This document shows positions 37,206-45,015 of a stretch of DNA of 64,000 nucleotides, piece after piece. The DNA comes from Paracoccus denitrificans (GTDB lineage Bacteria > Pseudomonadota > Alphaproteobacteria > Rhodobacterales > Rhodobacteraceae), in assembly GCA_003240735.1 (NCBI GenBank), contig QFNE01000008.1, forward strand, positions 75,753-139,752, written 5' to 3'. Position numbers and translations under genes: made by a program. Within the stretch, counting starts at the first letter, position 1; the number at the start of each line of letters is the position of its first letter. Below the pieces are notes generated by a model. That model did no database searches and was not told the origin of the DNA. It was given only the letters and a program-made list of their open reading frames with translations.

Positions 37206-37233
37206 CTTTTACGCGGGCGCGCGTCAGAGTCAA
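37206..37233 (-). promoter_or_regulatory. rpmG: Candidate rpmG promoter
   Basis: Minus strand TTGACT (37228-37233), 16-bp spacer, TAAAAG (37206-37211). Predicted start near 37200, giving a leader of about 70 nt before rpmG. Confidence 0.5.
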
Positions 37234-37254
37234 CCGCCCAATTCGGCGAAATCT

Positions 37255-37533
37255 GCGCGGATGGCCTGTAAGCCGGGTTCTGTCCGGGGTTGCCCCCTGG
37301 ATGACCATTCCTCTGCCCCCGCCGTTGCCGACGAGATCTAGCTGCCAACCCGGATCTGCTGGGGCGCAGGCGGCCCTGCGGGGTTGCCCCCGCGCGCGAT
37401 CCCTATTCGGCATTGCTCCCGGTGGGGCTTGCCGTGCCGCCCCCGCCGGGCGTTACCCGGCACCGTGCCTGCATGGAGCCCGGACTTTCCTCGAACGCGC
37501 AAAGCACGCCCGCGGTCATCCAGCCATCCGCGC
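37255..37533 (-). ncRNA. rnpB: RNase P RNA, unusually short (specificity domain reduced)
   Basis: Catalytic RNA of RNase P, which trims the 5' leader of tRNA precursors. The ends are defined by a 10-bp P1 helix (GCGCGGATGG at 37533-37524 with CCATCCGCGC at 37264-37255). CR-I (GAGGAAAGTCCGGGCTCC) starts at 37493, CR-IV-like CCGGGAGCAA and AATAGGG lie near 37400-37422, and CR-V (ACAGAACCCGGCTTA) lies near 37267-37285. P8-like GCCGGGTAACGCCCGGC is followed almost at once by the sequence that normally closes the specificity domain; CR-II (ACAG..A..A) and CR-III are not present. The total is about 279 nt against roughly 350-420 usual for type A. P15 encloses a 41-nt loop without a GGU motif. Confidence 0.9.
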
Positions 37534-37539
37534 CCGCCC

Positions 37540-37568
37540 CAGATAGGGCCGCGTGCCGCAGTCGTCAA
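37540..37568 (-). promoter_or_regulatory. rnpB: rnpB promoter
   Basis: Minus strand TTGACG (37563-37568), 17-bp spacer, TATCTG (37540-37545). The expected start, about seven bases on, falls at 37533, the first base of helix P1. It lies just after the folE2 stop. Confidence 0.75.
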
Positions 37569-37579
37569 TAAAGCCTTGC

Positions 37580-38545
37580 TCAGGCGCGCAGGCCCGAGAA
37601 CGTCGCCGGATCAAGGCTCAGCTGCGCGAATGTCGGCCCTTCGGTCAGCAGGCTGACCGCGTCGTGGGAATGCAGCGATTCCTGATGGCTGGCGATCACC
37701 CGGAAGTCCCCGATGCGCGGCTCTTCCAGCAATTGCTGGGCAAATGCGCGCACGGCGTCCTCGACAAAGATCGGGTTGGCGGCGTTCAGTTCGGCAAACG
37801 CCTGCTCATCCTCGCGCTTGACCATGACCTGCGTTTCAGTCGCGACTGCGCGTCGGCACAGTGCCACCATGTCCTCGAACCACAGCTTTTCGTCGCCCTG
37901 CATCACCGCCGAAATCCGCGCGATCGAGCGTTGCGAATGGGGCGTCGCCAGCTGGCCGCGAGTTTCGCGGGCATGCTCGGACAGCTCCAGCGAACAGGGA
38001 CAGGTGGATGAGTAGACATAGTCGAAATGGATGATCCGCAGGCGTTCGCCCGCCTGATCGACCAGCTCCATCGCGATGTCATAGAACTGCCAGCCCGACA
38101 GCCCGCTGCGCAGCGAATCGACCCTGACGGGATAGCTGAAGCGCATCTGGATACGCGCGTCAAAGCTGTCCAGATGTTCCTTGTAATCATCCAGCGCCGC
38201 CGCCAGCACACCCAGCGAAAACTGCTTTTCCGCGTGGGCATAGAAGGACCGCATGATCCTGCTCATGTTGATCCCCTTACGGTCGGCATCCAGACTGACA
38301 GTGCCGGTGACGCTGGTCTCCAGCGTGATTTCGCCGCCATCGGTGCGACGATACCGGATCGGCAGGCGGAAATTGGAAATGCCGACATGCTGGATCGGTG
38401 CGCGCGCGCCCACGATCAGGCTGGCGGGGCCGTTCTGCAAGTCGGGAAGCCCAGCACGATAGGCGTCATCCACGCGGAAATCGGAGGGATAGGTCCGGCT
38501 GAGCGCAGGATATGCCGCTGTTGGCATCTTGGGATTTTCGGTCAT
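37580..38545 (-). CDS. folE2: GTP cyclohydrolase I type IB (FolE2)
   Basis: A 321-residue GCYH-IB enzyme that opens the folate pathway by converting GTP to dihydroneopterin triphosphate. PIRYRRTDGGEITLETSVTGTVSLDAD, KGINMSRIMR, and DYVYSSTCPCSLELSEHAR with the active-site cysteine region are diagnostic. Some bacteria use FolE2 under low zinc, but no Zur-like box is seen upstream here. ATG 38545 is chosen over ATG 38566 by family N terminus. Confidence 0.94.
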   Translation of the reverse strand: MTENPKMPTAAYPALSRTYPSDFRVDDAYRAGLPDLQNGPASLIVGARAPIQHVGISNFRLPIRYRRTDGGEITLETSVTGTVSLDADRKGINMSRIMRSFYAHAEKQFSLGVLAAALDDYKEHLDSFDARIQMRFSYPVRVDSLRSGLSGWQFYDIAMELVDQAGERLRIIHFDYVYSSTCPCSLELSEHARETRGQLATPHSQRSIARISAVMQGDEKLWFEDMVALCRRAVATETQVMVKREDEQAFAELNAANPIFVEDAVRAFAQQLLEEPRIGDFRVIASHQESLHSHDAVSLLTEGPTFAQLSLDPATFSGLRA

Positions 38546-38614
38546 GACTGCCCTTTCGCACCCCAAGTGACGGGAACGGCCCAGATATGGGGGCCGCCCC
38601 GCGATATTAAAGGC

Positions 38615-39823
38615 TCAGGCGGTGTTGAAGCCAGCCGCACCCAACGCCTGACGCATATCGGCGATCAGGTCGTCTTCATGCTCCAACCCGATGGACAGAC
38701 GAACCAGACCGGGCGTGATGCCAAGTTCCGCCTGCTCCTCCGCGCCAAGGCGCTGGTGGGTCGTTGTCGCGGGATGCGTCACGATGGATTTCGCGTCGCC
38801 GAGGTTGTTCGAAATCGACACAAGCTCCAGAGCGTTCAGGAACGCGAATGCGGCATCCTTGGACCCCAGATCGAACGCGATCATCGTCCCGCCAGAGCCG
38901 ATCTGATCGGCCGCAAGCTGATACTGCGGATGGTCTGACAGCCCGGGATAGATCACGTGACCAACGCCCTTGACCGCCGACTGCAGCGCGGTGGCAACTG
39001 CCAACGCGGCATCGGCCATGGCGCGGACCCGCAAGTCCATCGTCGTCAGACCGTTCAGCATCAGCCACGCGTTGAACGGGCTGATCGCGCCGCCGGTGTG
39101 CTTGATGTAGGGCTCTGCCACCTCGCGCACGAACTGGCGCGTGCCGCAGATCACGCCGCCCAGTGCGCGGCCGCCGCCATCGACGTGCTTGGTGGTCGAA
39201 TAGATGACCACATCGGCACCCAGTTCGACTGCACGGGAAAATGTCGGCGTGATGAAGACGTTGTCGACCACGACGGTGGCCCCGGCTGCGTGGGCGATTT
39301 CGCTGATGGCCTTGATGTCCATCACCTCAAGCGTTGGGTTCGACACGGACTCGAAAAAGACGCCGCGCGTTCCCGGCGTCACCGCCGCGCGCCATTCGTC
39401 CAGCGACGTGCCGTCGACGGTCACCACGTCGACGCCGAATTTCTTCAGGATATCCAGAACGTAAAGACACGACCCGAACAGCTGGCGCGAGGCGACAAGC
39501 CGGTCACCCGGCTTCAGCATCGCCATCAGCGCGCCGTTGACCGCGGCCATCCCGGATGCGGTCGCAAACGCATCCTCGGTCCCTTCCAGCGCGGCCATGC
39601 GATCTTCGAACATGCGGCTGGTGGGGTTGCCATACCGGGCATAGATGAATTCATCCGGGCCCACGTGCTGGAAACGGCCCTCGGCCTGTTCCGCACTGTC
39701 ATAGGCGAAGCCCTGTGTCAGAAAAAGCGCCTCTGCCATCTCGCCATACTGGCTTCGACGGGTGCCGTGGTGAACGGCCTGAGTGCGCGGGTGGCGGCGG
39801 TTCTGTGGGGTTTTCTGATCCAT
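38615..39823 (-). CDS. metZ: O-succinylhomoserine sulfhydrylase
   Basis: A 402-residue PLP enzyme of the Cys/Met metabolism family that makes homocysteine from O-succinylhomoserine and sulfide. The start TQAVHHGTRRSQYGEMAEALFLTQGF is typical of MetZ; YSTTKHVDGGGRALGG holds the PLP lysine; THPATTTHQRLGAEEQAELGI is the C-terminal signature. I looked for SAM-II or SAM/SAH riboswitch motifs in the 175 bp upstream and found none; a run of nine A (39866-39874) is the only notable feature there. Confidence 0.93.
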   Translation of the reverse strand: MDQKTPQNRRHPRTQAVHHGTRRSQYGEMAEALFLTQGFAYDSAEQAEGRFQHVGPDEFIYARYGNPTSRMFEDRMAALEGTEDAFATASGMAAVNGALMAMLKPGDRLVASRQLFGSCLYVLDILKKFGVDVVTVDGTSLDEWRAAVTPGTRGVFFESVSNPTLEVMDIKAISEIAHAAGATVVVDNVFITPTFSRAVELGADVVIYSTTKHVDGGGRALGGVICGTRQFVREVAEPYIKHTGGAISPFNAWLMLNGLTTMDLRVRAMADAALAVATALQSAVKGVGHVIYPGLSDHPQYQLAADQIGSGGTMIAFDLGSKDAAFAFLNALELVSISNNLGDAKSIVTHPATTTHQRLGAEEQAELGITPGLVRLSIGLEHEDDLIADMRQALGAAGFNTA

Positions 39824-39998
39824 GCTGATGGGTTAGCGCCGCCAACGGCGCCGTGCAACAGGGGCAAAAAAAAACTGTTCACGAAGGCTTGAAAATGCCG
39901 ATGGCGCGGCTACCTTCCCCCGCAGACCGGGCCCCTCTGGCGATCCGTGCGGATCGTGATGTCGGTCGCATCACGCAACCCGCATAGGAGAAGATCGA

Positions 39999-40964
39999 AT
40001 GGATCTGACTGCGCAGTTTTTGGGACAACCGACTTGGATGTGGGCGACATTTCTTGCTGTCGTGCTGATCCTGCTGGTGCTGGATCTTGGCGTCCTTAAC
40101 CGTGGCGATCAGGAAATCGGCGTCAAGAAAAGCCTGATCCTGTCTGCTTTCTACATCACCATGGGTGTGGCTTTCGGCGGCTTCGTCTGGGCCCAGCTTG
40201 GCCCCCAACCCGCCGTTGAATACTTGACCGGCTTTGTGGTCGAAAAATCGCTGGCGATGGACAACGTCTTCGTCATTGCGACGATCTTCAGCTTTTTTGC
40301 CGTTCCGCGCCACCTGCAGCACCGGGTGCTGTTCTGGGGTATTCTAGGTGTCATCGTCCTGCGCGCGATCATGATCGGCTTTGGCGCGGCGCTGGTTCAG
40401 AACTATCACTGGGTTCTTTACATCTTTGCGGCCTTCCTGATCTTCACCGGCATCAAGATGCTGTTCTCGGATGACGAGGAATCGGACCTCGCCGACAACA
40501 AGATGATCGCCTGGCTGTCGCGTCGCCTGCCGGTGACGCCGGGCTTTGTCGGCAACAAGTTCTTTGTTCGTCAGCAACATGGCGGCAAACTTCGCACTTT
40601 CGTCACGCCGCTGTTTCTGGCGCTGATCGTTATCGAAGTCGCCGACCTGATTTTCGCCGTCGACTCGGTCCCTGCGATCTTTGCGATCACCACCGACCCC
40701 TATCTTGTCTATACCTCGAACATCTTTGCCATCCTCGGCCTGCGCGCGCTCTACTTCGCCTTGGCTGCAGTCCTGCACCGGTTCACCTATCTGAAGCCGG
40801 CGCTGGCGATCCTGCTGATCTTCATCGGCTCCAAGGTGTTCGTCGCTGACCTGTTCGGGCTGGCCAAGTTCCCGCCGACAATCTCGCTGACCGTGACCTT
40901 CGCGATTCTGGCCACTGGTGTCATCATTTCGCTGGTCAAGACGCGCGACGCGGCGAAGAAGTGA
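39999..40964 (+). CDS. TerC/Alx-family membrane protein
   Basis: A 321-residue polytopic protein with about nine helices. EKSLAMDNVFVIATIF and EVADLIFAVDSVPAIFAIT, each with a membrane-embedded acidic residue, are the TerC family repeats. Alx relatives export manganese; others give tellurite resistance; the substrate here is unproved. AGGAGAAG lies before ATG 39999. The leader holds a CGATCC-GTGC-GGATCG hairpin near 39940-39955, but I do not see a convincing yybP-ykoY riboswitch. Confidence 0.9.
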   Translation: MDLTAQFLGQPTWMWATFLAVVLILLVLDLGVLNRGDQEIGVKKSLILSAFYITMGVAFGGFVWAQLGPQPAVEYLTGFVVEKSLAMDNVFVIATIFSFFAVPRHLQHRVLFWGILGVIVLRAIMIGFGAALVQNYHWVLYIFAAFLIFTGIKMLFSDDEESDLADNKMIAWLSRRLPVTPGFVGNKFFVRQQHGGKLRTFVTPLFLALIVIEVADLIFAVDSVPAIFAITTDPYLVYTSNIFAILGLRALYFALAAVLHRFTYLKPALAILLIFIGSKVFVADLFGLAKFPPTISLTVTFAILATGVIISLVKTRDAAKK

Positions 40965-41019
40965 ACATCTTAGGAACATGGTCTTTGCGTTTCGGATCGT
41001 GAGGGTTATGTTGCCCTGA

Positions 41020-43413
41020 ATGAACGGGCACATGATGAACGATAACGAATTCGACGCATTCGATGCGGCCACAGCGCCCGTCCCACTTTCGCAGCGTGCG
41101 ATGGCGGGGCGGGCTGCGCCATATCTGGAAGGGCTCAACCCTGCACAAAAGCTGGCTGTCGAAAAGCTGGACGGTCCGGTGCTACTGCTGGCGGGGGCCG
41201 GCACAGGCAAGACCCGCGCGCTGACGACGCGGCTGGTTCATCTACTGACGCTCGGCCGTGCCACCCCGGGCCAGATTCTGGCCGTCACGTTCACCAACAA
41301 AGCGGCGAGAGAGATGCGCGACCGCATCGGCCGTTTGCTTGGCCACGCTGCCGAAGGGATGCCGTGGCTCGGCACGTTCCATTCGGTCAGCGTCAAGATC
41401 CTGCGCCGCCACGCCGAACTGGTCGGCGACGCCGATCTGCACCTGAAGCCCAGTTTCACCATTCTGGACACCGACGACCAGCTGCGTCTGCTGAAGCAGC
41501 TGATTTCGGCCCACAACATCGACGAAAAGCGTTGGCCGCCGCGTATGCTGGCCGGGTTGATCGACGATTGGAAGAACCGCGCCCTCAGCCCCGCCAACGT
41601 GCCCTTGGGCGAGGGAGAGGCGTATGATGGCATGGGCGTCCAGCTTTACCGCGAATACCAGCGCCGCCTGTTGGAGCTGAACGCCGTCGATTTCGGCGAT
41701 CTACTGCTCCACTGCGTGATGATTTTCCAGGCCCACCCCGACGTGCTGAAGTCGTGGCAGGACCGTTTCCGCTATATCCTCGTCGACGAGTATCAGGATA
41801 CCAACGCGGCGCAGTACCTGTGGCTGCGGCTGCTGGCGCAAAAGCATCGCAACATCTGCTGTGTGGGCGACGACGACCAGTCGATCTATGGCTGGCGTGG
41901 GGCCGAGGTGGGCAACATCCTGCGGTTCGAGAAGGATTTTCCGGGCGCCGAGGTGATCCGTCTGGAACAGAACTACCGCTCCACCCCGCATATCCTCGCG
42001 GCGGCGTCCGGGCTGATCGCGTCGAACAAGGGCCGCCTTGGCAAGACCCTGTGGACCGAGGCCGAGGGGGGTGAACCTGTCCGCCTGATCGGCCACTGGG
42101 ACAGCGAAGCTGAAGCCCGCTGGATCGGGGAAGAGATCGAGGCGTTCCACGGCGGCCACCGCGCCGCCATCGGCCGACGCAGCCTGAACGACGTGGCGAT
42201 TCTCGTGCGGGCATCCCACCAGATGCGCGCGTTCGAAGACCGCTTCATGACGATCGGCCTGCCCTATCGTGTGATCGGCGGCCCGCGCTTCTATGAGCGG
42301 CAGGAGATACGCGATGCGATGGCCTATTTCCGGCTGGCGATCAGCCCGACTGATGATCTGGCATTCGAGCGCATCTACAACACCCCCAAACGCGGCTTGG
42401 GCGACAAGGCCCTGAAAACCATCCAGGCCGAGGCACGGGAGCGTAACCTCTCGTTGCTGGAAGGCGGGGCAGCCGCGCTGGCAGCGGATGCGCTGTCAGG
42501 CAAGGGCGCCGCCGCTTTGCGGCAGTTCGTCCAGCAGATGGGCCGCTGGCACGGCGAGACGCTTGATTCAACAACCAACCATGTCGAACTGGCCGAGCGG
42601 ATTCTTGACGAATCCGGCTATACCGCCATGTGGCAGAACGACAAATCACCCGACGCACCGGGCCGGCTGGACAACCTGAAGGAACTGGTCAAGGCGCTGG
42701 AAGAGTTCGAAAATCTGCAAGGATTTCTGGAACACGTCGCGCTGGTCATGGACACCGAAAGCGGCGAACAGGCCGAACAGGTCAGCATCATGACCCTGCA
42801 TGCAGCGAAGGGTCTCGAGTACCCCATCGTTTTCTTGCCCGGCTGGGAGGACGGCCTGTTTCCGTCCCAGCGCAGCATGGACGAATCCGGCCTGAAAGGG
42901 TTGGAGGAAGAGCGTCGGCTGGCCTATGTCGGCATCACGCGCGCCGAGGAATTGGCCACGATCACCTTTGCCGGTAACCGGCGCATGTACGGTCAATGGC
43001 AGTCCTCCCTGCCCTCTCGGTTCATTGACGAGCTGCCCGAAGATCACATCGATGTGCTGACGCCGCCCGGCCTTTATGGCGGCGGCTTTGGTGCGGCGGC
43101 CCAACCGTTTGCGGAATCGGCGATGCATGACCGCGCCAGCCGCGCGGACGTCTACAACTCACCGGGCTGGAAGCGGATGCAGGACCGCGTGGCGCAGTAT
43201 TCCAAGGCCACGCACCGCGCCCCGGTCGTCATCGACCACAATCCCGGCGAGAAATTTGCCGTGGGGGACCGGGTGTTTCACCAGAAGTTCGGCACCGGGT
43301 CCGTCATCGGGATTGCGGAAGACACGCTGACAATCGAATTCCCGGCAGGGTTCAAGAACGTCAAGGCGTCCTATGTTCAACCGGCGGCAGACGTGGGTGA
43401 TGTCCCGTTCTGA
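41020..43413 (+). CDS. uvrD: UvrD/PcrA-family DNA helicase
   Basis: A 797-residue superfamily 1A 3'-5' helicase for nucleotide excision and mismatch repair. Walker A LLAGAGTGKTRAL is near residue 58, motif Ia AVTFTNKAAREM, motif II VDEYQDTN, motif III GDDDQSIYGWRGA, motif IV LEQNYRS, motif V TLHAAKGLEYP, motif VI EEERRLAYVGITRA. The C-terminal tail ends in the tudor-like KFGTGSVIGIAEDTLTIEFP. Start at ATG 41020, with ATGs at 41032 and 41035 as alternatives. Confidence 0.95.
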   Translation: MNGHMMNDNEFDAFDAATAPVPLSQRAMAGRAAPYLEGLNPAQKLAVEKLDGPVLLLAGAGTGKTRALTTRLVHLLTLGRATPGQILAVTFTNKAAREMRDRIGRLLGHAAEGMPWLGTFHSVSVKILRRHAELVGDADLHLKPSFTILDTDDQLRLLKQLISAHNIDEKRWPPRMLAGLIDDWKNRALSPANVPLGEGEAYDGMGVQLYREYQRRLLELNAVDFGDLLLHCVMIFQAHPDVLKSWQDRFRYILVDEYQDTNAAQYLWLRLLAQKHRNICCVGDDDQSIYGWRGAEVGNILRFEKDFPGAEVIRLEQNYRSTPHILAAASGLIASNKGRLGKTLWTEAEGGEPVRLIGHWDSEAEARWIGEEIEAFHGGHRAAIGRRSLNDVAILVRASHQMRAFEDRFMTIGLPYRVIGGPRFYERQEIRDAMAYFRLAISPTDDLAFERIYNTPKRGLGDKALKTIQAEARERNLSLLEGGAAALAADALSGKGAAALRQFVQQMGRWHGETLDSTTNHVELAERILDESGYTAMWQNDKSPDAPGRLDNLKELVKALEEFENLQGFLEHVALVMDTESGEQAEQVSIMTLHAAKGLEYPIVFLPGWEDGLFPSQRSMDESGLKGLEEERRLAYVGITRAEELATITFAGNRRMYGQWQSSLPSRFIDELPEDHIDVLTPPGLYGGGFGAAAQPFAESAMHDRASRADVYNSPGWKRMQDRVAQYSKATHRAPVVIDHNPGEKFAVGDRVFHQKFGTGSVIGIAEDTLTIEFPAGFKNVKASYVQPAADVGDVPF

Positions 43414-43482
43414 CCGCTTTTCTTCGCCACTGAGTGGCGGTAGAGCCGCAACCATAGCGTCGCGCCGACAAGGAGCAGGCCA

Positions 43483-43743
43483 TTGTCATCCAAGATCCCA
43501 TCACCCTGCATCGGCGTCTGCAAGTTCAAGCGTGAAGGGCATTGCATCGGCTGTTCGATGACCAAGGATCAGAAATCCCTGTTCAAGAAGATCAAGAAGC
43601 CAAAGCTCCAACTGGCGTTCATCGACATGCTGATCCATCAGCAATCCGACATGGGCAAATACACCCATTGGGTGCGCGTATATCGTCGCCGCTGCGAAAA
43701 GAAGGGTGTCGAGCCACCTTTGCGCGACGATACCGCGGCCTGA
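43483..43743 (+). CDS. DUF1289 small cysteine protein
   Basis: An 86-residue protein with the DUF1289 pattern PCIGVCKF...GHCIGC (three or more cysteines near the N terminus that may bind metal), followed by a basic part (KKIKKPKLQ, RRRCEKK). The function of the family is unknown. It starts at TTG 43483, strongly supported by AAGGAG eight bases upstream; no ATG is available near. It follows uvrD by 69 bp. Confidence 0.82.
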   Translation: MSSKIPSPCIGVCKFKREGHCIGCSMTKDQKSLFKKIKKPKLQLAFIDMLIHQQSDMGKYTHWVRVYRRRCEKKGVEPPLRDDTAA

Positions 43744-43746
43744 ACA

Positions 43747-43778
43747 TGAAAAAGGGTCGGCGAACCGACCCTTTTCAT
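43747..43778. terminator. Bidirectional intrinsic terminator
   Basis: AAAAGGGTCGG (43750-43760), loop CGAA, CCGACCCTTTT (43765-43775), with TGA/TCA flanks extending the stem. It lies between the convergent DUF1289 and dps genes and has T-runs in both directions. Confidence 0.9.
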
Positions 43779-43830
43779 TCTGCAGGTGGCGGGCTGCCTT
43801 AACGGTGGCTGGCTGCCTGCAAATCTAAAC

Positions 43831-44307
43831 TCACGCCTCGATATGGGCGCGCAGCAGCCAAGCGAACTTCTCGTGGACGCGGCCACGTTCGATCGCGAGA
43901 TCTTGGGTCAGCAGGTCGCCGTTCTGTTCGGCTACGCTGGCAACGCCACCAAGCGTTGCGGCCAGTTGCTCCTCTGCAGCGACCAGAAGACGGATCATTT
44001 CCTCGGCCGGAATATGACCGCCGTGGTAATCCTTGACCTTCGAAGTTTGCAGCATCTTGGTCAGCGAACCTTGGGCGAATACGCCAAGTGCGCGAACACG
44101 CTCTGCCAGATCGTCTTCGGCTTGAAAGTGATCTTCGTAGATCGTCTGGAACAAGACGTGCAGCGAACCCGCTGACATTCCGGTCACGTTCCAGTGGAAA
44201 TTCTGGGCCAGCTTGGTGCCGACAACCGTTTCGGCAACGGCTTGGTTCAGCGCTTCGGCGATGGCTTCTTGCGCGGTGGTCGACAGCTGTGCAGCAGTCT
44301 GGGTCAT
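43831..44307 (-). CDS. dps: Dps ferritin-like protein
   Basis: A 158-residue Dps that oxidises and stores iron and protects DNA under peroxide stress. NFHWNVTGMSAGSLHVLFQ gives ferroxidase His38 and His50, and FQAEDDLAERVRALG gives Asp65 and Glu69, all spaced as in the family. AAGGAG precedes ATG 44307; an in-frame ATG at 44352 is upstream of this site. The promoter region holds a dyad around the -35. Confidence 0.92.
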   Translation of the reverse strand: MTQTAAQLSTTAQEAIAEALNQAVAETVVGTKLAQNFHWNVTGMSAGSLHVLFQTIYEDHFQAEDDLAERVRALGVFAQGSLTKMLQTSKVKDYHGGHIPAEEMIRLLVAAEEQLAATLGGVASVAEQNGDLLTQDLAIERGRVHEKFAWLLRAHIEA

Positions 44308-44416
44308 GTGAAGCTCCTTGGCAAAAGGCCACGAGATCGTGTCTGCGGCCAAATCTATCGTTCCCTGCGCAAGATATGGGAAAACGAACGGCCGCTTACA
44401 AGGCGTCGCGGCGAAA

Positions 44417-44453
44417 ATAATGTCTGAGTAACTTAGTCAGAACAATGACTTAG
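44417..44453 (-). promoter_or_regulatory. dps: dps promoter with dyad around the -35
   Basis: Minus strand -35 TTGTTC (44440-44445), 17-bp spacer, -10 CATTAT (44417-44422). The -35 is exactly the spacer of CTAAGTCA-N6-TGACTAAG (44432-44453, one mismatch). A weaker TAGGT-N9-ACCTA (44451-44469) lies just upstream. This suggests control by a dimeric iron- or peroxide-sensing regulator; its identity is not shown. Confidence 0.55.
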
Positions 44454-44461
44454 GTCGAATT

Positions 44462-44911
44462 TTAACCTAGCATTTCTATCGGGCAACACTCGGTCAGGCG
44501 GGTCGCCAGCCAGCCGATCTGACGCCGGTCCGCGTGTGACAGACGCGACCGCAGAAGGAAGTCGCGGCTGTGGATGTCATCGCGACGCACAGCGTCCAGA
44601 AGAGAGATCAACCAACGTTCGTCGAACGAAATCGCCTGTTCGCCGGGCGAATGAATACGGATCGGTTTGGGCGAGCCAGCGCACAGCGCGCGAAGAAGCG
44701 CATCGGCATAGGCTTGGGCAGATTCGCTGCGATCAGCGGCCAGCATCGAACAGGCATGAAACAGGTCAAGCCGTGCCTTGGCCCGACACGACCGGAAAAG
44801 CACGCGAAGCCAGTTCAGAACCGCCGTGTTGCGCGGCACCACGCCACCTGCCGTGTCGATGTCATCGACATGGACGCAATCAACGGGAAGGGCGGACAGG
44901 GATGCAGACAA
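44462..44911 (-). CDS. Unrecognised 149-residue protein
   Basis: I do not recognise a family. The protein is mostly helical by appearance, soluble, with Arg/Asp/Leu-rich segments: WLRVLFRSCRAKARLDLFHACSMLA, ESAQAYADALLRALCAG, and FDERWLISLLDAVRRDDIHSRDFLLRSRLSHADRRQIGWLATRL. It starts at TTG 44911 with GGAG upstream. It has five cysteines but no clear metal motif. It lies between ileS and dps on the same strand, separated from ileS by a strong hairpin, so probably has its own promoter. Confidence 0.6.
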   Translation of the reverse strand: MSASLSALPVDCVHVDDIDTAGGVVPRNTAVLNWLRVLFRSCRAKARLDLFHACSMLAADRSESAQAYADALLRALCAGSPKPIRIHSPGEQAISFDERWLISLLDAVRRDDIHSRDFLLRSRLSHADRRQIGWLATRLTECCPIEMLG

Positions 44912-44949
44912 CTTCGGTCTCCGATGCTGTCCGGGATATAGGGTATAAT

Positions 44950-44998
44950 ACCGCGCCAGTCCAGCCTGACTGTTTTAATCAGGCTTAACCGGCGCGGT
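44950..44998 (-). terminator. Long hairpin after ileS
   Basis: A 20-position stem with a 9-nt loop, 17 bp after the ileS stop. On minus-strand RNA 19 positions pair (two G-U) with one mismatch; the plus-strand copy pairs less well, which supports a minus transcript. No T-run follows (ATTATACCC), so it may be a stability or Rho-related 3' end. Confidence 0.6.
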
Positions 44999-45015
44999 TT
45001 CTACACCGTCGGAAG

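Noticed and set aside
38546..38614. Zur box or folate riboswitch before folE2.
   Set aside because: No Zur-like palindrome and no folate-RNA core are visible in the short gap.
39824..39998. Possible SAM-II or SAM/SAH riboswitch before metZ, or yybP-ykoY manganese riboswitch before terC.
   Set aside because: I could not match the conserved cores of these RNAs; only a run of nine A and a short CGATCC-GTGC-GGATCG hairpin are present. A covariance search would settle it.
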